A stretch of DNA of 13,376 nucleotides. Source: Firmicutes bacterium UBA6806 (lineage in GTDB: Bacteria; Bacillota; Clostridia; Peptostreptococcales; Acidaminobacteraceae). The first letter of the stretch is position 1, and the number at the start of each line of letters is the position of its first letter. Shown here in pieces: positions 4,519 to 13,206 of the stretch. A program made the translations under genes and the position numbers. The notes beneath the pieces are model-generated. The model saw only the letters and a list, made by a program, of their open reading frames with translations, had not been told where the DNA came from and did no database searches. The stretch is taken from positions 1 through 13,376 of the forward strand of contig DKFC01000047.1 of NCBI GenBank assembly GCA_002452745.1. The letters are read 5' to 3'.

Positions 4519-7500
4519 ATGCCACAACCTGTAATGCTCGGAAAAACTAAAAGAATGAGTTTCGCAAGAATTAATGAGCTGCTTGAAAAACCAAACTTAA
4601 TTGAGATTCAAAGAAAATCTTATGAGTGGTTTTTGGAAGAAGGGCTTAAAGAGGCTTTCAAGGACATCTCTCCAATCGAAGACTATACTGGTAATTTGAG
4701 ACTTGAGTTCATTGATTATGAACTTGATGAAGATGCAAAGTATGAAGTTGAAGAGTGTAAGGAGAGAGACGTTAACTATGCAGCGCCTTTAAGAGTTCAA
4801 GTTCGCTTCATTAATAAGGAAACGGGCGAAATCAAAGAACAAAAAGTCTTTATGGGCGATTTCCCATTGATGACGGAAAAAGGTACATTTATAATTAATG
4901 GCGCTGAAAGGGTTATAGTCAGTCAGCTGGTTAGATCACCGGGACCTTATTATGACGTTAAGATCGATAAGGTTGGTACAAAGCTCTACTCGAGTACGAT
5001 TATTCCAAATCGTGGTGCATGGCTTGAGTATGAGACCGATTCAAATGACATTGTATCTGTCAGAATTGACAGGACTAGAAAGTTGCCTGCCACTACTTTG
5101 ATTAGAGCTTTAGGCTATCAGACAAATACTGAAATTCTGAATTTGTTTGGAGAAGATGAAAAACTAATCAGAACACTTGACAAAGACAGTACTTCTAACT
5201 ATGAAGAAGGTCTCATCGAAATCTATAAAAAATTAAGACCAGGTGAACCGCCTACAGTTGAAAGTGCGAGCAATTTGATCAACTCCTTGTTCTTTGACGA
5301 CAAGAGATATGATTTGGCCAAAGTCGGTCGATACAAGTTTAACAAGAAGTTAGGCGTGTCAAACCGTATTGAGGAACGCGTTGCAGCAGAAAATATAATC
5401 AATCCCCAAACAGGTGAAATCCTCGTAGAAAAAGATGAAAAAATAAGCATTGAAATGGCTGGCATTATTGAAAATGCAGGTATTTGCTGTGTGGATATCT
5501 ATGGCGATGACGAAAAGATGGTCAGAGTTATTGGAAATCACTTTGTAGATATGGCCACTTATTTTACGAGCCCTAAACTCAACATCAAGGAAAAAGTGTA
5601 CTATCCAGTATTAAAAGAAATACTTGACACATATGAATCGGAACAGGATAGAATTGTTGCGATGGAAGATAGAATGTCTGAACTTGTACCTAGACATATA
5701 ATCCATGCGGATATCATCGCGTCATTTAGCTACATCTTAAACCTCAATTCTGGTGTTGGACTTGTGGACGATATTGACCATTTGGGCAATAGACGTATTC
5801 GTTCCGTGGGTGAACTCTTGCAAAATCAATTTAGAATTGGTCTTTCAAGAATGGAGAGGGTTGTTCGTGAGAGAATGACCATCCAAGACATGGAAGCGAT
5901 AACGCCACAGGCGCTTATCAATATTAAACCTGTTGTTTCGGCAATTAAAGAATTCTTTGGAAGCTCTCAGCTTTCTCAATTCATGGATCAAACCAATCCG
6001 CTTGCTGAATTGACACATAAGAGAAGACTTTCGGCTCTTGGACCTGGCGGTCTCTCCAGAGAGAGAGCAGGCTTCGAGGTTCGTGACGTGCATCACTCCC
6101 ATTACGGAAGAATGTGCCCTATTGAAACGCCTGAAGGTCCGAATATCGGTTTGATTGGGTCACTCAGTACGTTTGCTCGTATTAATGAGTATGGATTCAT
6201 TGAATCGCCATATCGAAAAATCAATAAAGCCACTGGTGTTGTGTCAGATGATATTATCTATATCACAGCCGACGTGGAAGAAAAATATATAGTAGCGCCT
6301 GCGAATGAGCCATTGGGCGATGACAACAAATTTGTCAACAACCGAATTGTTGCTCGTAGACGTTCTGATATCAAAGAATTCCCAGCTGCGGAAGTCGATT
6401 TGGTTGAAGTCTCGGCGCAACAAATGGTTTCAGTTGCAACTGCAATGATTCCGTTCCTTGAAAACGATGACGCCAACCGTGCCCTCATGGGATCCAACAT
6501 GCAACGTCAGGCAGTTCCACTCGTTAGAGCGGAAGCGCCAATTATTGGAACTGGAATTGAGCACATCGCGGCAAAAGATTCTGGTGTTGTTATCAAAGCT
6601 GTGGTAGATGGCGTTGTTGAGTACGTATCCGCTGATGAAATTGTCATCAGAGGAACTGAAGACAAGCGCAAATACAGACATAAGCTCTTGAAGTTCAAAC
6701 GATCCAATCAAGGGACTTGTATCAATCAAAAACCACTCGTCAAAAAAGGCCAATTGGTTAAATTTGACGATATTATAGCAGATGGGCCTTCCACAGAAGA
6801 TGGTGAAATTGCACTCGGAACAAACCTCCTAATTGGATTTATGACTTGGGAAGGGTATAACTATGAGGATGCGATTCTACTGAGTGAAGAACTGGTTATG
6901 GAAGACAAACTCAGCTCAATTCATATTGAAGAGTATGAATCGGAAGCGAGAGACACAAAACTCGGACCTGAAGAAATTACAAGAGATATTCCAAATGTCG
7001 GAGAAGATGCACTTAAAAATCTTGATGCTGAAGGTATTATTAGAATAGGTGCTGAAGTAAATTCGGGAGATATCTTAGTGGGTAAAGTAACACCAAAAGG
7101 TGAAACAGAACTCACTGCGGAAGAAAGACTCCTCAGAGCGATATTTGGTGAAAAAGCCAGAGAAGTTAGAGACACATCTCTTAGAGTGCCTCATGGTGAA
7201 TCTGGAATTATAGTAGATGTTAAGAAGTTTGAGAGAGAAAATGGAGATGAGTTGTCTCCAGGTGTCAACAAACTGATTCGCGTTTATATTGCTAAAAAAC
7301 GTAAAATCAACATCGGTGATAAGATGGCGGGTCGCCACGGTAATAAAGGGGTTATCTCAAGAATTCTACCTGTGGAAGACATGCCGTTCTTAGAAGATGG
7401 AACACCGCTTCAAATCGTACTGAACCCATTGGGCGTACCTTCGCGTATGAACATCGGACAGGTACTTGAGGTCCACTTGGGGCTCGCTGCCAAGAAAAAA

Positions 7501-8196
7501 GGTTGGAAGGTTGCGACGCCAGTATTTGACGGTGCGAAAGAATCACAAATTAAACAAATTCTCGAAGAAGCCGGTTATCCTGGAAATGGCAAACTGATTG
7601 TTAGAGATGGTCGTTCAGGCGAAACGTTTGACAACCCTGTAACAGTGGGCTACATGTACATGCTGAAACTACATCACCTTGTTGATGATAAGATTCATGC
7701 TAGATCTACGGGACCTTATTCACTTGTAACTCAACAGCCACTAGGTGGTAAAGCACAATTCGGTGGACAGCGTTTTGGAGAGATGGAGGTATGGGCACTT
7801 GAAGCATACGGTGCAGCACATACACTTCAGGAAATCTTAACTGTTAAATCGGATGATGTCGTTGGTCGTGTCAAGGCATATGAAGCAATTGTCAAAGGTG
7901 AAAATATTCCTGAACCGGGCATACCTGAATCGTTTAAAGTTCTTATAAAAGAACTTCAGGCTTTGGCTCTGGATGTTAAAGTTCTCAGAGACGATGCTGG
8001 TGAAATTGAAATTGAACTTGGCGATGATGATGACGATGACGCATTGGATTATAATGCAGCTTTAAGAGAAGCGAAAATTACCAATGATGTCGATTCAGGT
8101 TCGTTTATTGACGAGAACCTTGAAGAGGAAGAGGAATCGTACGAAGAATCAGAAGAGGATTTCTTATCAGAAGATGATGACGACTACGAAGAATAA
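4519..8196 (+). CDS. rpoB: DNA-directed RNA polymerase beta subunit
   Basis: The beta subunit forms one half of the polymerase active-site cleft. The protein has 1225 residues from ATG 4519. This start has AAGGGGTG (4502-4509) at a good distance, and the family begins close to here (MPQPVMLGKTKRMSFARI). The upstream in-frame GTG at 4507 overlaps that ribosome-binding site and is rejected. The rifampicin region begins GSSQLSQFMDQTNP at residue 481. Asp490, His500 and Ser505 (E. coli 516, 526, 531) are the drug-sensitive forms. The active-site stretch GDKMAGRHGNKG has Lys935 and Lys943. After the conserved end, about 58 residues of acidic tail follow, half of them Asp or Glu. The gene ends with tandem stops TAA-TAG, 29 bases before rpoC. 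Confidence 0.98.
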   Translation: MPQPVMLGKTKRMSFARINELLEKPNLIEIQRKSYEWFLEEGLKEAFKDISPIEDYTGNLRLEFIDYELDEDAKYEVEECKERDVNYAAPLRVQVRFINKETGEIKEQKVFMGDFPLMTEKGTFIINGAERVIVSQLVRSPGPYYDVKIDKVGTKLYSSTIIPNRGAWLEYETDSNDIVSVRIDRTRKLPATTLIRALGYQTNTEILNLFGEDEKLIRTLDKDSTSNYEEGLIEIYKKLRPGEPPTVESASNLINSLFFDDKRYDLAKVGRYKFNKKLGVSNRIEERVAAENIINPQTGEILVEKDEKISIEMAGIIENAGICCVDIYGDDEKMVRVIGNHFVDMATYFTSPKLNIKEKVYYPVLKEILDTYESEQDRIVAMEDRMSELVPRHIIHADIIASFSYILNLNSGVGLVDDIDHLGNRRIRSVGELLQNQFRIGLSRMERVVRERMTIQDMEAITPQALINIKPVVSAIKEFFGSSQLSQFMDQTNPLAELTHKRRLSALGPGGLSRERAGFEVRDVHHSHYGRMCPIETPEGPNIGLIGSLSTFARINEYGFIESPYRKINKATGVVSDDIIYITADVEEKYIVAPANEPLGDDNKFVNNRIVARRRSDIKEFPAAEVDLVEVSAQQMVSVATAMIPFLENDDANRALMGSNMQRQAVPLVRAEAPIIGTGIEHIAAKDSGVVIKAVVDGVVEYVSADEIVIRGTEDKRKYRHKLLKFKRSNQGTCINQKPLVKKGQLVKFDDIIADGPSTEDGEIALGTNLLIGFMTWEGYNYEDAILLSEELVMEDKLSSIHIEEYESEARDTKLGPEEITRDIPNVGEDALKNLDAEGIIRIGAEVNSGDILVGKVTPKGETELTAEERLLRAIFGEKAREVRDTSLRVPHGESGIIVDVKKFERENGDELSPGVNKLIRVYIAKKRKINIGDKMAGRHGNKGVISRILPVEDMPFLEDGTPLQIVLNPLGVPSRMNIGQVLEVHLGLAAKKKGWKVATPVFDGAKESQIKQILEEAGYPGNGKLIVRDGRSGETFDNPVTVGYMYMLKLHHLVDDKIHARSTGPYSLVTQQPLGGKAQFGGQRFGEMEVWALEAYGAAHTLQEILTVKSDDVVGRVKAYEAIVKGENIPEPGIPESFKVLIKELQALALDVKVLRDDAGEIEIELGDDDDDDALDYNAALREAKITNDVDSGSFIDENLEEEEESYEESEEDFLSEDDDDYEE

Positions 8197-8225
8197 TAGT
8201 GATTATTAGAAGGGAGAGGTAGCCC

Positions 8226-11200
8226 TTGATCGAATTCAATAATTTTGATTCCATTAGAATAGGCTTAGCTTCACCAAATAAAATCAGATCTTGGTCAAAA
8301 GGTGAAGTCAAAAAACCAGAAACAATCAATTACAGGACACTTAAACCAGAGAAAGAAGGTCTTTTCTGTGAAAAGATCTTCGGACCTACAAAAGACTGGG
8401 AGTGCCACTGCGGTAAATACAAAAAAGTAAGATATAAAGGCGTTGTATGTGATCGATGTGGTGTTGAAGTCACTAAATCCAAAGTGCGTCGCGAGAGAAT
8501 GGGACATATTGAACTTGCTGCTCCTGTATCGCACATTTGGTATTTCAAGGGGATTCCGTCTAAAATGGGGATTCTCTTGGATCTGTCGCCACGTTCTCTT
8601 GAAAAAGTTTTATATTTTGCTTCCTATATTGTTATTGAGCCAGGTGAAACAAGCCTTGAAAAAAAACAACTCTTAACTGAGAGTGAGTATGGCCAATACA
8701 GAGAAAAATATGGTAATGCTTTTAGAGCGATGATGGGTGCAGAAGCAATCAAAGAGATTTTGCAAGAAGTTGATTTGGAAGCGCTTGCAAAAGATTTAAA
8801 AGCACAACTTAAAGATAGCTCAGGACAGAAGAAGGTAAGAATCGTCAGACGTCTTGAAGTTGTTGAAGCCTTTAGACAATCTGGAAATGATCCTGAGTGG
8901 ATGATTCTCGATGTCGTTCCAGTTATTCCGCCGGATCTTAGACCGATGGTTCAACTTGATGGGGGCAGATTTGCAACTGCGGATTTAAATGATTTATACA
9001 GACGTGTTATCAATAGAAACAACCGTCTTAAAAGGCTGTTGGAGCTTGGTGCACCTGATATTATTGTTAGAAATGAAAAGAGAATGCTCCAAGAAGCTGT
9101 TGATGCACTGATAGATAACGGCAGACGTGGTAGACCGGTAACAGGCCCTGGTAACAGACCGCTTAAATCTCTTTCAGACCTTTTGAAAGGGAAACAAGGG
9201 CGTTTTAGACAAAACCTCTTGGGTAAGCGTGTTGACTATTCAGGTCGTTCGGTTATCGTTGTCGGTCCAGAACTAAAATTCTATCAATGTGGACTGCCTA
9301 AAAAAATGGCGCTTGAACTCTTCAAGCCTTTTGTCATGAAACGCCTTGTTCGTGATGGCTATGTTCACAATATCAAAAGCGCAAAGAGAATGGTGGAAAG
9401 GGTTAAGCCAGAAGTTTGGGGCATCGTAGAAGATGTCATTAAAGAACATCCAGTTTTACTCAACCGTGCTCCAACACTGCATAGACTAGGAATTCAGGCA
9501 TTTGAGCCAGTTTTAGTTGAAGGAAAAGCAATCAGACTGCATCCGCTTGTTTGTACGGCATACAATGCCGACTTTGACGGCGACCAGATGGCGGTTCACG
9601 TTCCGCTTTCAGTTGAAGCGCAAGCAGAAGCAAGATTTTTAATGCTTTCGGTAAACAATATTTTAGCACCTAAAGATGGTAGACCGATTACAACGCCTTC
9701 ACAGGATATGGTACTTGGAGCTTATTATTTGACATATGAAAAAGAAGATCAACCTGAAAAAATGATGGTCTTCAAGGATTATGAAGAACTTCAATTGGCG
9801 TATTTCAATGGAGCGGTAGATCTTCATACTAGAGCTAAATTAAGAACTTATATAAAAGAAGAAAATAGATTTATCCTCGTGGAAAGTACAGTAGGCAGAT
9901 TTATTTTCAATGAGAATATACCTCAAAACTTAGGATTTGTGGATAGAGAAAAAGAACCGTATGCGCTGGAAGTAGATTTCCTTTGCAAGAAGAAAAGTCT
10001 TGAAGAAATCATCGCAAGATGTTTCAGTGAACATGGAAACACCAAGACTGCCGAGCTTTTAGATCATCTTAAAAACATTGGTTTTAGGTACTCTACACGT
10101 GGTGCTGTGACAGTATCCGTATCGGATATGGTGATTCCAGAAGCTAAAAAGGAACTGATTTCTAAAGCTAGAGAAGTTGTTGATAAATATCAAGTTGCTT
10201 ACAGAAGAGGTCTAATCTCTGATGAAGACAGATATGAAAAAATCATTCAAACTTGGACTAAGACAACAGAAGAAGTAACCGATGCACTCATGTCAAACCT
10301 CTCAACACTGAATAACATCAAAATCATGGCGGATTCAGGAGCGCGGGGTTCGAAAAACCAGATTAGACAGCTTGCCGGGATGCGTGGTCTGATGGCCAAT
10401 GCCCTTGGTAAAACAGTTGAGATTCCAATCGTTTCAAACTTCCGTGAGGGCTTATCGGTTCTGGAGTACTTTATCTCCACAACAGGTGCTCGTAAAGGTC
10501 TTGCAGATACGGCGCTTCGTACAGCTGACTCTGGGTATCTCACAAGAAGACTTGTTGACGTTAGTCAGGAAGTCATCGTAAGAGAGATGGATTGTCAAAC
10601 TGAAACGGGAATAGAAGTTGTTGAGTTTAAAGATGGAAATGAATTAATCGAACCTCTTCAAGAGAGAATTTTAGGTAGATATCCAGTTGAAGATATTTTA
10701 CATCCTGAAACAGGGGAACTATTATGTTCTAAGGATAAGATTATCTCTGAGAGAATCGCAGAAAAAATCGTAAAATCAGGTTATAAAAAATTAAAAATAA
10801 GATCTGTTCTAACCTGTGAGACGCAATATGGTGTCTGCTCAAAATGTTATGGGCTCAACCTTGCGACTGGCAAGCCAGTGCATATTGGTGAGGCTGTCGG
10901 TATTATTGCAGCGCAGTCTATCGGGGAACCGGGAACACAGCTTACAATGAGAACATTCCATACCGGCGGGGTTGCCGGAGGCGATATCACGCAAGGTCTT
11001 CCGAGGGTCGAGGAGCTATTTGAAGCTCGTAAGCCTAAAGGTCTTGCCGTTATTGCAGAAATAGATGGCGTGATTTCATTTAAAGAAACAAAGAAGAAAA
11101 AAGAAGTTGTTATCACATCAGACTCAGGTGAACAACATGCTTCTCAAATCGTATTTGGCGCAAGACTGAAAGTAAAAGAGGGCGATTTCGTAGAATCGGG

Positions 11201-11729
11201 ACAACCGATTACTGAGGGTTCTATCAATCCGCACGATCTCCTTAGAGTTGTAGGCGTTAAAGGCGTGAGAGAGTATATCATCAAGGAAGTTCAGAAAGTT
11301 TATAGACTTCAAGGTGTTGATATCAATGACAAGCATATCGAGATCATCGTTAAGCAGATGCTTTCAAAGGTTAAAGTGGAGGAATCGGGAGACACGCTGG
11401 TATTGCCAGGTAGTGTAATCAGTCTTAAAGAGTACAATAAACTCAACGATCAAGTAGAGTTGGATGGTGGTATTCCTGCAACTGGCTCGAGATCACTTCT
11501 TGGAATTACCAAGGCTTCACTTGCAACAGAATCGTTCTTATCAGCAGCGTCTTTCCAAGAGACAACACGTGTGTTAACGGAAGCTGCTATTAATGGAAAA
11601 GAAGACAGACTGCTTGGTCTTAAAGAAAATGTTATCATTGGTAAACTGATTCCAGCTGGAACGGGGATGAGACATTACAGAGATATAGCGGTGAAGACAA
11701 AAGACACTTTTTCATTGGAATTAGAATAA
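8226..11729 (+). CDS. rpoC: DNA-directed RNA polymerase beta' subunit
   Basis: The catalytic subunit of RNA polymerase, 1167 residues. The zinc ribbon has Cys60, Cys62, Cys75 and Cys78. The metal-binding motif NADFDGD lies at 447-453, with Asp449, 451 and 453 holding the catalytic magnesium. A second zinc site has Cys790, 864, 871 and 874. The conserved GEPGTQLTMRTFHTGG stretch follows. The protein lacks the large trigger-loop insertion of enterobacteria, which accounts for its shorter length, and it ends soon after GMRHYRDIAVKT. It starts with TTG 8226: the family's N-terminus (NNFDSIRIGLASP) begins just after it, AGGGAGAGGT (8211-8220) lies before it, and no ATG is available. It forms an operon with rpoB. 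Confidence 0.98.
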   Translation: MIEFNNFDSIRIGLASPNKIRSWSKGEVKKPETINYRTLKPEKEGLFCEKIFGPTKDWECHCGKYKKVRYKGVVCDRCGVEVTKSKVRRERMGHIELAAPVSHIWYFKGIPSKMGILLDLSPRSLEKVLYFASYIVIEPGETSLEKKQLLTESEYGQYREKYGNAFRAMMGAEAIKEILQEVDLEALAKDLKAQLKDSSGQKKVRIVRRLEVVEAFRQSGNDPEWMILDVVPVIPPDLRPMVQLDGGRFATADLNDLYRRVINRNNRLKRLLELGAPDIIVRNEKRMLQEAVDALIDNGRRGRPVTGPGNRPLKSLSDLLKGKQGRFRQNLLGKRVDYSGRSVIVVGPELKFYQCGLPKKMALELFKPFVMKRLVRDGYVHNIKSAKRMVERVKPEVWGIVEDVIKEHPVLLNRAPTLHRLGIQAFEPVLVEGKAIRLHPLVCTAYNADFDGDQMAVHVPLSVEAQAEARFLMLSVNNILAPKDGRPITTPSQDMVLGAYYLTYEKEDQPEKMMVFKDYEELQLAYFNGAVDLHTRAKLRTYIKEENRFILVESTVGRFIFNENIPQNLGFVDREKEPYALEVDFLCKKKSLEEIIARCFSEHGNTKTAELLDHLKNIGFRYSTRGAVTVSVSDMVIPEAKKELISKAREVVDKYQVAYRRGLISDEDRYEKIIQTWTKTTEEVTDALMSNLSTLNNIKIMADSGARGSKNQIRQLAGMRGLMANALGKTVEIPIVSNFREGLSVLEYFISTTGARKGLADTALRTADSGYLTRRLVDVSQEVIVREMDCQTETGIEVVEFKDGNELIEPLQERILGRYPVEDILHPETGELLCSKDKIISERIAEKIVKSGYKKLKIRSVLTCETQYGVCSKCYGLNLATGKPVHIGEAVGIIAAQSIGEPGTQLTMRTFHTGGVAGGDITQGLPRVEELFEARKPKGLAVIAEIDGVISFKETKKKKEVVITSDSGEQHASQIVFGARLKVKEGDFVESGQPITEGSINPHDLLRVVGVKGVREYIIKEVQKVYRLQGVDINDKHIEIIVKQMLSKVKVEESGDTLVLPGSVISLKEYNKLNDQVELDGGIPATGSRSLLGITKASLATESFLSAASFQETTRVLTEAAINGKEDRLLGLKENVIIGKLIPAGTGMRHYRDIAVKTKDTFSLELE

Positions 11730-11748
11730 TCCTTTAAGAGTATTTAAC

Positions 11749-11776
11749 ATAAATTTTGTTGACAGTCAAAATTTAT
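11749..11776 (+). repeat. Perfect 10-bp inverted repeat centred on a -35 box
   Basis: ATAAATTTTG (11749-11758) and CAAAATTTAT (11767-11776) are exact reverse complements. The eight-base centre, TTGACAGT, contains the -35 hexamer of the next promoter. It could be an operator for a dimeric regulator, or an AT-rich hairpin at the end of the rpoC transcript. There is no U tract and no GC pairing to make it a convincing intrinsic terminator. Confidence 0.6.
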
Positions 11777-11787
11777 GGTGTTAAAAT
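11759..11787 (+). promoter_or_regulatory. Promoter for the L7Ae-like gene and the str genes
   Basis: TTGACA (11759-11764), a 17-base spacer and TAAAAT (11782-11787), with TGT just before the -10 (extended -10). It lies 30 bases after the rpoC stop and about 40 before the next start codon, and probably serves rplGB-rpsL and partly the genes beyond. Confidence 0.8.
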
Positions 11788-11826
11788 GATGAAGTGCATA
11801 TTGGCGACTTCAAGGAGGGACACCGT

Positions 11827-12075
11827 ATGCAGATAAATGAACTATCAGGTAACCCCAAATTAGTCATTGGTGTTAAGCAAACGACTAAGATATTGATTAA
11901 TGATCAGGCAAAACTTGTGTTTGTTGCAAAAGATGCTGAACAGCATGTTGTTAGGCGCATTATACAACTTGCCACTGAAAAGAACGTTGAAATTATCTTT
12001 GTCGATACGATGAAAGAACTTGGAAGAGCCTGTAATATTGACGTTGGTGCTGCGACAGCGGTTATTGAAAAATAG
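11827..12075 (+). CDS. rplGB: L7Ae-family k-turn RNA-binding protein (YbxF/RplGB type)
   Basis: An 82-residue protein of the L7Ae/L30e/S12e/Gadd45 fold. In Bacillus the protein at this locus (YbxF) binds kink-turn RNA. Typical features are the N-terminal VIGVKQTTKIL (about 13-23), where the family contacts the k-turn, the alternating strand LVFVAKDAE, and the C-terminal MKELGRACNIDVGAA. ATG 11827 is chosen because AAGGAGGG (11812-11819) lies seven bases before it. An in-frame GTG at 11794 has no ribosome-binding site. It is the first gene after the promoter at 11759 and is followed by rpsL after 32 bases, the usual Firmicute position. Its cellular role is not well settled, and binding to a specific RNA is not shown here. 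It ends in TAG. Confidence 0.9.
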   Translation: MQINELSGNPKLVIGVKQTTKILINDQAKLVFVAKDAEQHVVRRIIQLATEKNVEIIFVDTMKELGRACNIDVGAATAVIEK

Positions 12076-12107
12076 ATAAAAACAAAGGAAGGAGGTGCTG
12101 TAAAGGA

Positions 12108-12524
12108 ATGCCTACTATAAATCAGTTAGTAAGAAAAGGAAGACTTGCAATTGAAGAAAAATCAACTGCACCTGCATTACAAAGAAGCATGAATACTTTA
12201 AAGAGAAAACCGGTTAAAATGAGTTCGCCTCAAAAAAGAGGAGTTTGTACGAGCGTTAAAACTGTAACTCCTAAAAAACCTAACTCAGCTTTAAGAAAAG
12301 TTGCTAGGGTGAGATTAACAAACGGTTTAGAAGTAACTGCTTATATCCCAGGTGTTGGCCACAACTTACAAGAACATAGTGTTGTTTTAATAAGAGGTGG
12401 TAGGGTAAAAGACTTACCAGGTTGTAGATACCACATCGTAAGAGGTGTGCTTGATTCTGCTGGTGTTAACAACAGAATGCAAGCTAGATCCAAATATGGT
12501 GCTAAGAGACCAAAGAAAAAGTAG
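12108..12524 (+). CDS. rpsL: 30S ribosomal protein S12
   Basis: S12 lies at the decoding centre and controls accuracy; streptomycin resistance maps here. The protein has 138 residues, the Firmicute form with an N-terminal insert between MPTINQLVRKGR and SSPQKRGVC. TPKKPNSALRK (54-64) and GGRVKDLPG (97-105) carry the lysines that correspond to E. coli Lys42/43 and Lys88, all in the wild-type state. Asp102 is the residue that can be methylthiolated. Position 106 is Cys, where most S12 proteins I recall have Val. Shine-Dalgarno AGGAGGTG (12090-12097) lies ten bases before ATG 12108. It ends with tandem stops TAG-TAA and is followed by a terminator-like hairpin. Confidence 0.98.
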   Translation: MPTINQLVRKGRLAIEEKSTAPALQRSMNTLKRKPVKMSSPQKRGVCTSVKTVTPKKPNSALRKVARVRLTNGLEVTAYIPGVGHNLQEHSVVLIRGGRVKDLPGCRYHIVRGVLDSAGVNNRMQARSKYGAKRPKKK

Positions 12525-12534
12525 TAAGTTAATC

Positions 12535-12560
12535 AGCCTCTTCCGCAAGGAAGGGGCTTT
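12535..12560 (+). terminator. Terminator-like hairpin between rpsL and rpsG
   Basis: Stem AGCCTCTTCC (12535-12544) with GGAAGGGGCT (12549-12558), ten pairs including one G-U, closed by a GCAA tetraloop of the stable GNRA type and followed by TTTATAT. The U tract is short, so partial termination between S12 and S7 is plausible. The rest of the 161-base gap, to 12685, has only a small hairpin CGACA/TGTCG (12626-12641), and I see no convincing promoter in it. Confidence 0.7.
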
Positions 12561-12685
12561 ATATAGTAATTAAATCAGCAATAAACCAGCATTAAAAAAC
12601 AATTCAATACGTTAAATCGCACAAACGACATTAAGTTGTCGAGTACCGATGAATGACCAAAACGCATTATAAGGAGGGAAGAATC

Positions 12686-13156
12686 GTGCCTAGAAAAGGA
12701 AATGTACCTAAAAGAAGCGTACTGCCAGATCCAATCTACGGAAGTGTGGTAGTATCAAAATTAATCAACCAAGTTATGTATGATGGTAAAAAAGGTGTTG
12801 CCCAAGCAATCGTTTACGGCGCATTTGAGCAAATCGCTGAAAAAACAGGCAAAAATGCTTTAGAAGTTTTTGAAGAAGCGATGAACAACATCATGCCAGT
12901 TCTAGAAGTTAAAGCTAGAAGAGTCGGCGGTACTAACTACCAAGTTCCAATGGAAGTTAGAACTGAAAGAAGACAAACACTTGGTCTTAGATGGTTAATC
13001 ACTTACTCGCGCAAAAGAGGCGAGAGAACAATGAGAGAAAGATTGGCAAAAGAGATCATGGATGCTGCTAACAACACTGGTGCAGCAGTTAAAAAGAGAG
13101 AAGATACTCATAAAATGGCTGATGCTAATAAAGCGTTCGCACATTACAGATGGTAA
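12686..13156 (+). CDS. rpsG: 30S ribosomal protein S7
   Basis: S7 starts assembly of the 30S head and sits at the E-site exit. The protein has 156 residues, the standard bacterial length. GTG 12686 is chosen because family members begin (M)PRKGNVPKR at this point and because AAGGAGGG (12671-12678) lies seven bases upstream. An upstream in-frame ATG at 12653 would add 11 unrelated residues and has no ribosome-binding site. The S7 signature region DPIYGSVVVSKLINQVMYDG (15-34) and the conserved ARRVGGTNYQVPMEVR (77-92) are present, and the protein ends FAHYRW. It lies 50 bases before fusA. Confidence 0.98.
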   Translation: MPRKGNVPKRSVLPDPIYGSVVVSKLINQVMYDGKKGVAQAIVYGAFEQIAEKTGKNALEVFEEAMNNIMPVLEVKARRVGGTNYQVPMEVRTERRQTLGLRWLITYSRKRGERTMRERLAKEIMDAANNTGAAVKKREDTHKMADANKAFAHYRW

Positions 13157-13206
13157 AATTGCAATTTTTCTTTTCAATATGATTAAGATGAGAAGGGAGG
13201 ATATAT

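Noticed and set aside
12653..12685. rpsG starting at ATG 12653
   Set aside because: The extra 11 residues are unlike S7 and cover the ribosome-binding site; GTG 12686 gives the standard 156-residue protein.
13160..13175. AAAATTGCAATTTT palindrome between rpsG and fusA as a terminator
   Set aside because: It has no loop and almost no GC pairs, so it would not form a stable terminator hairpin; rpsG-fusA is more likely cotranscribed.
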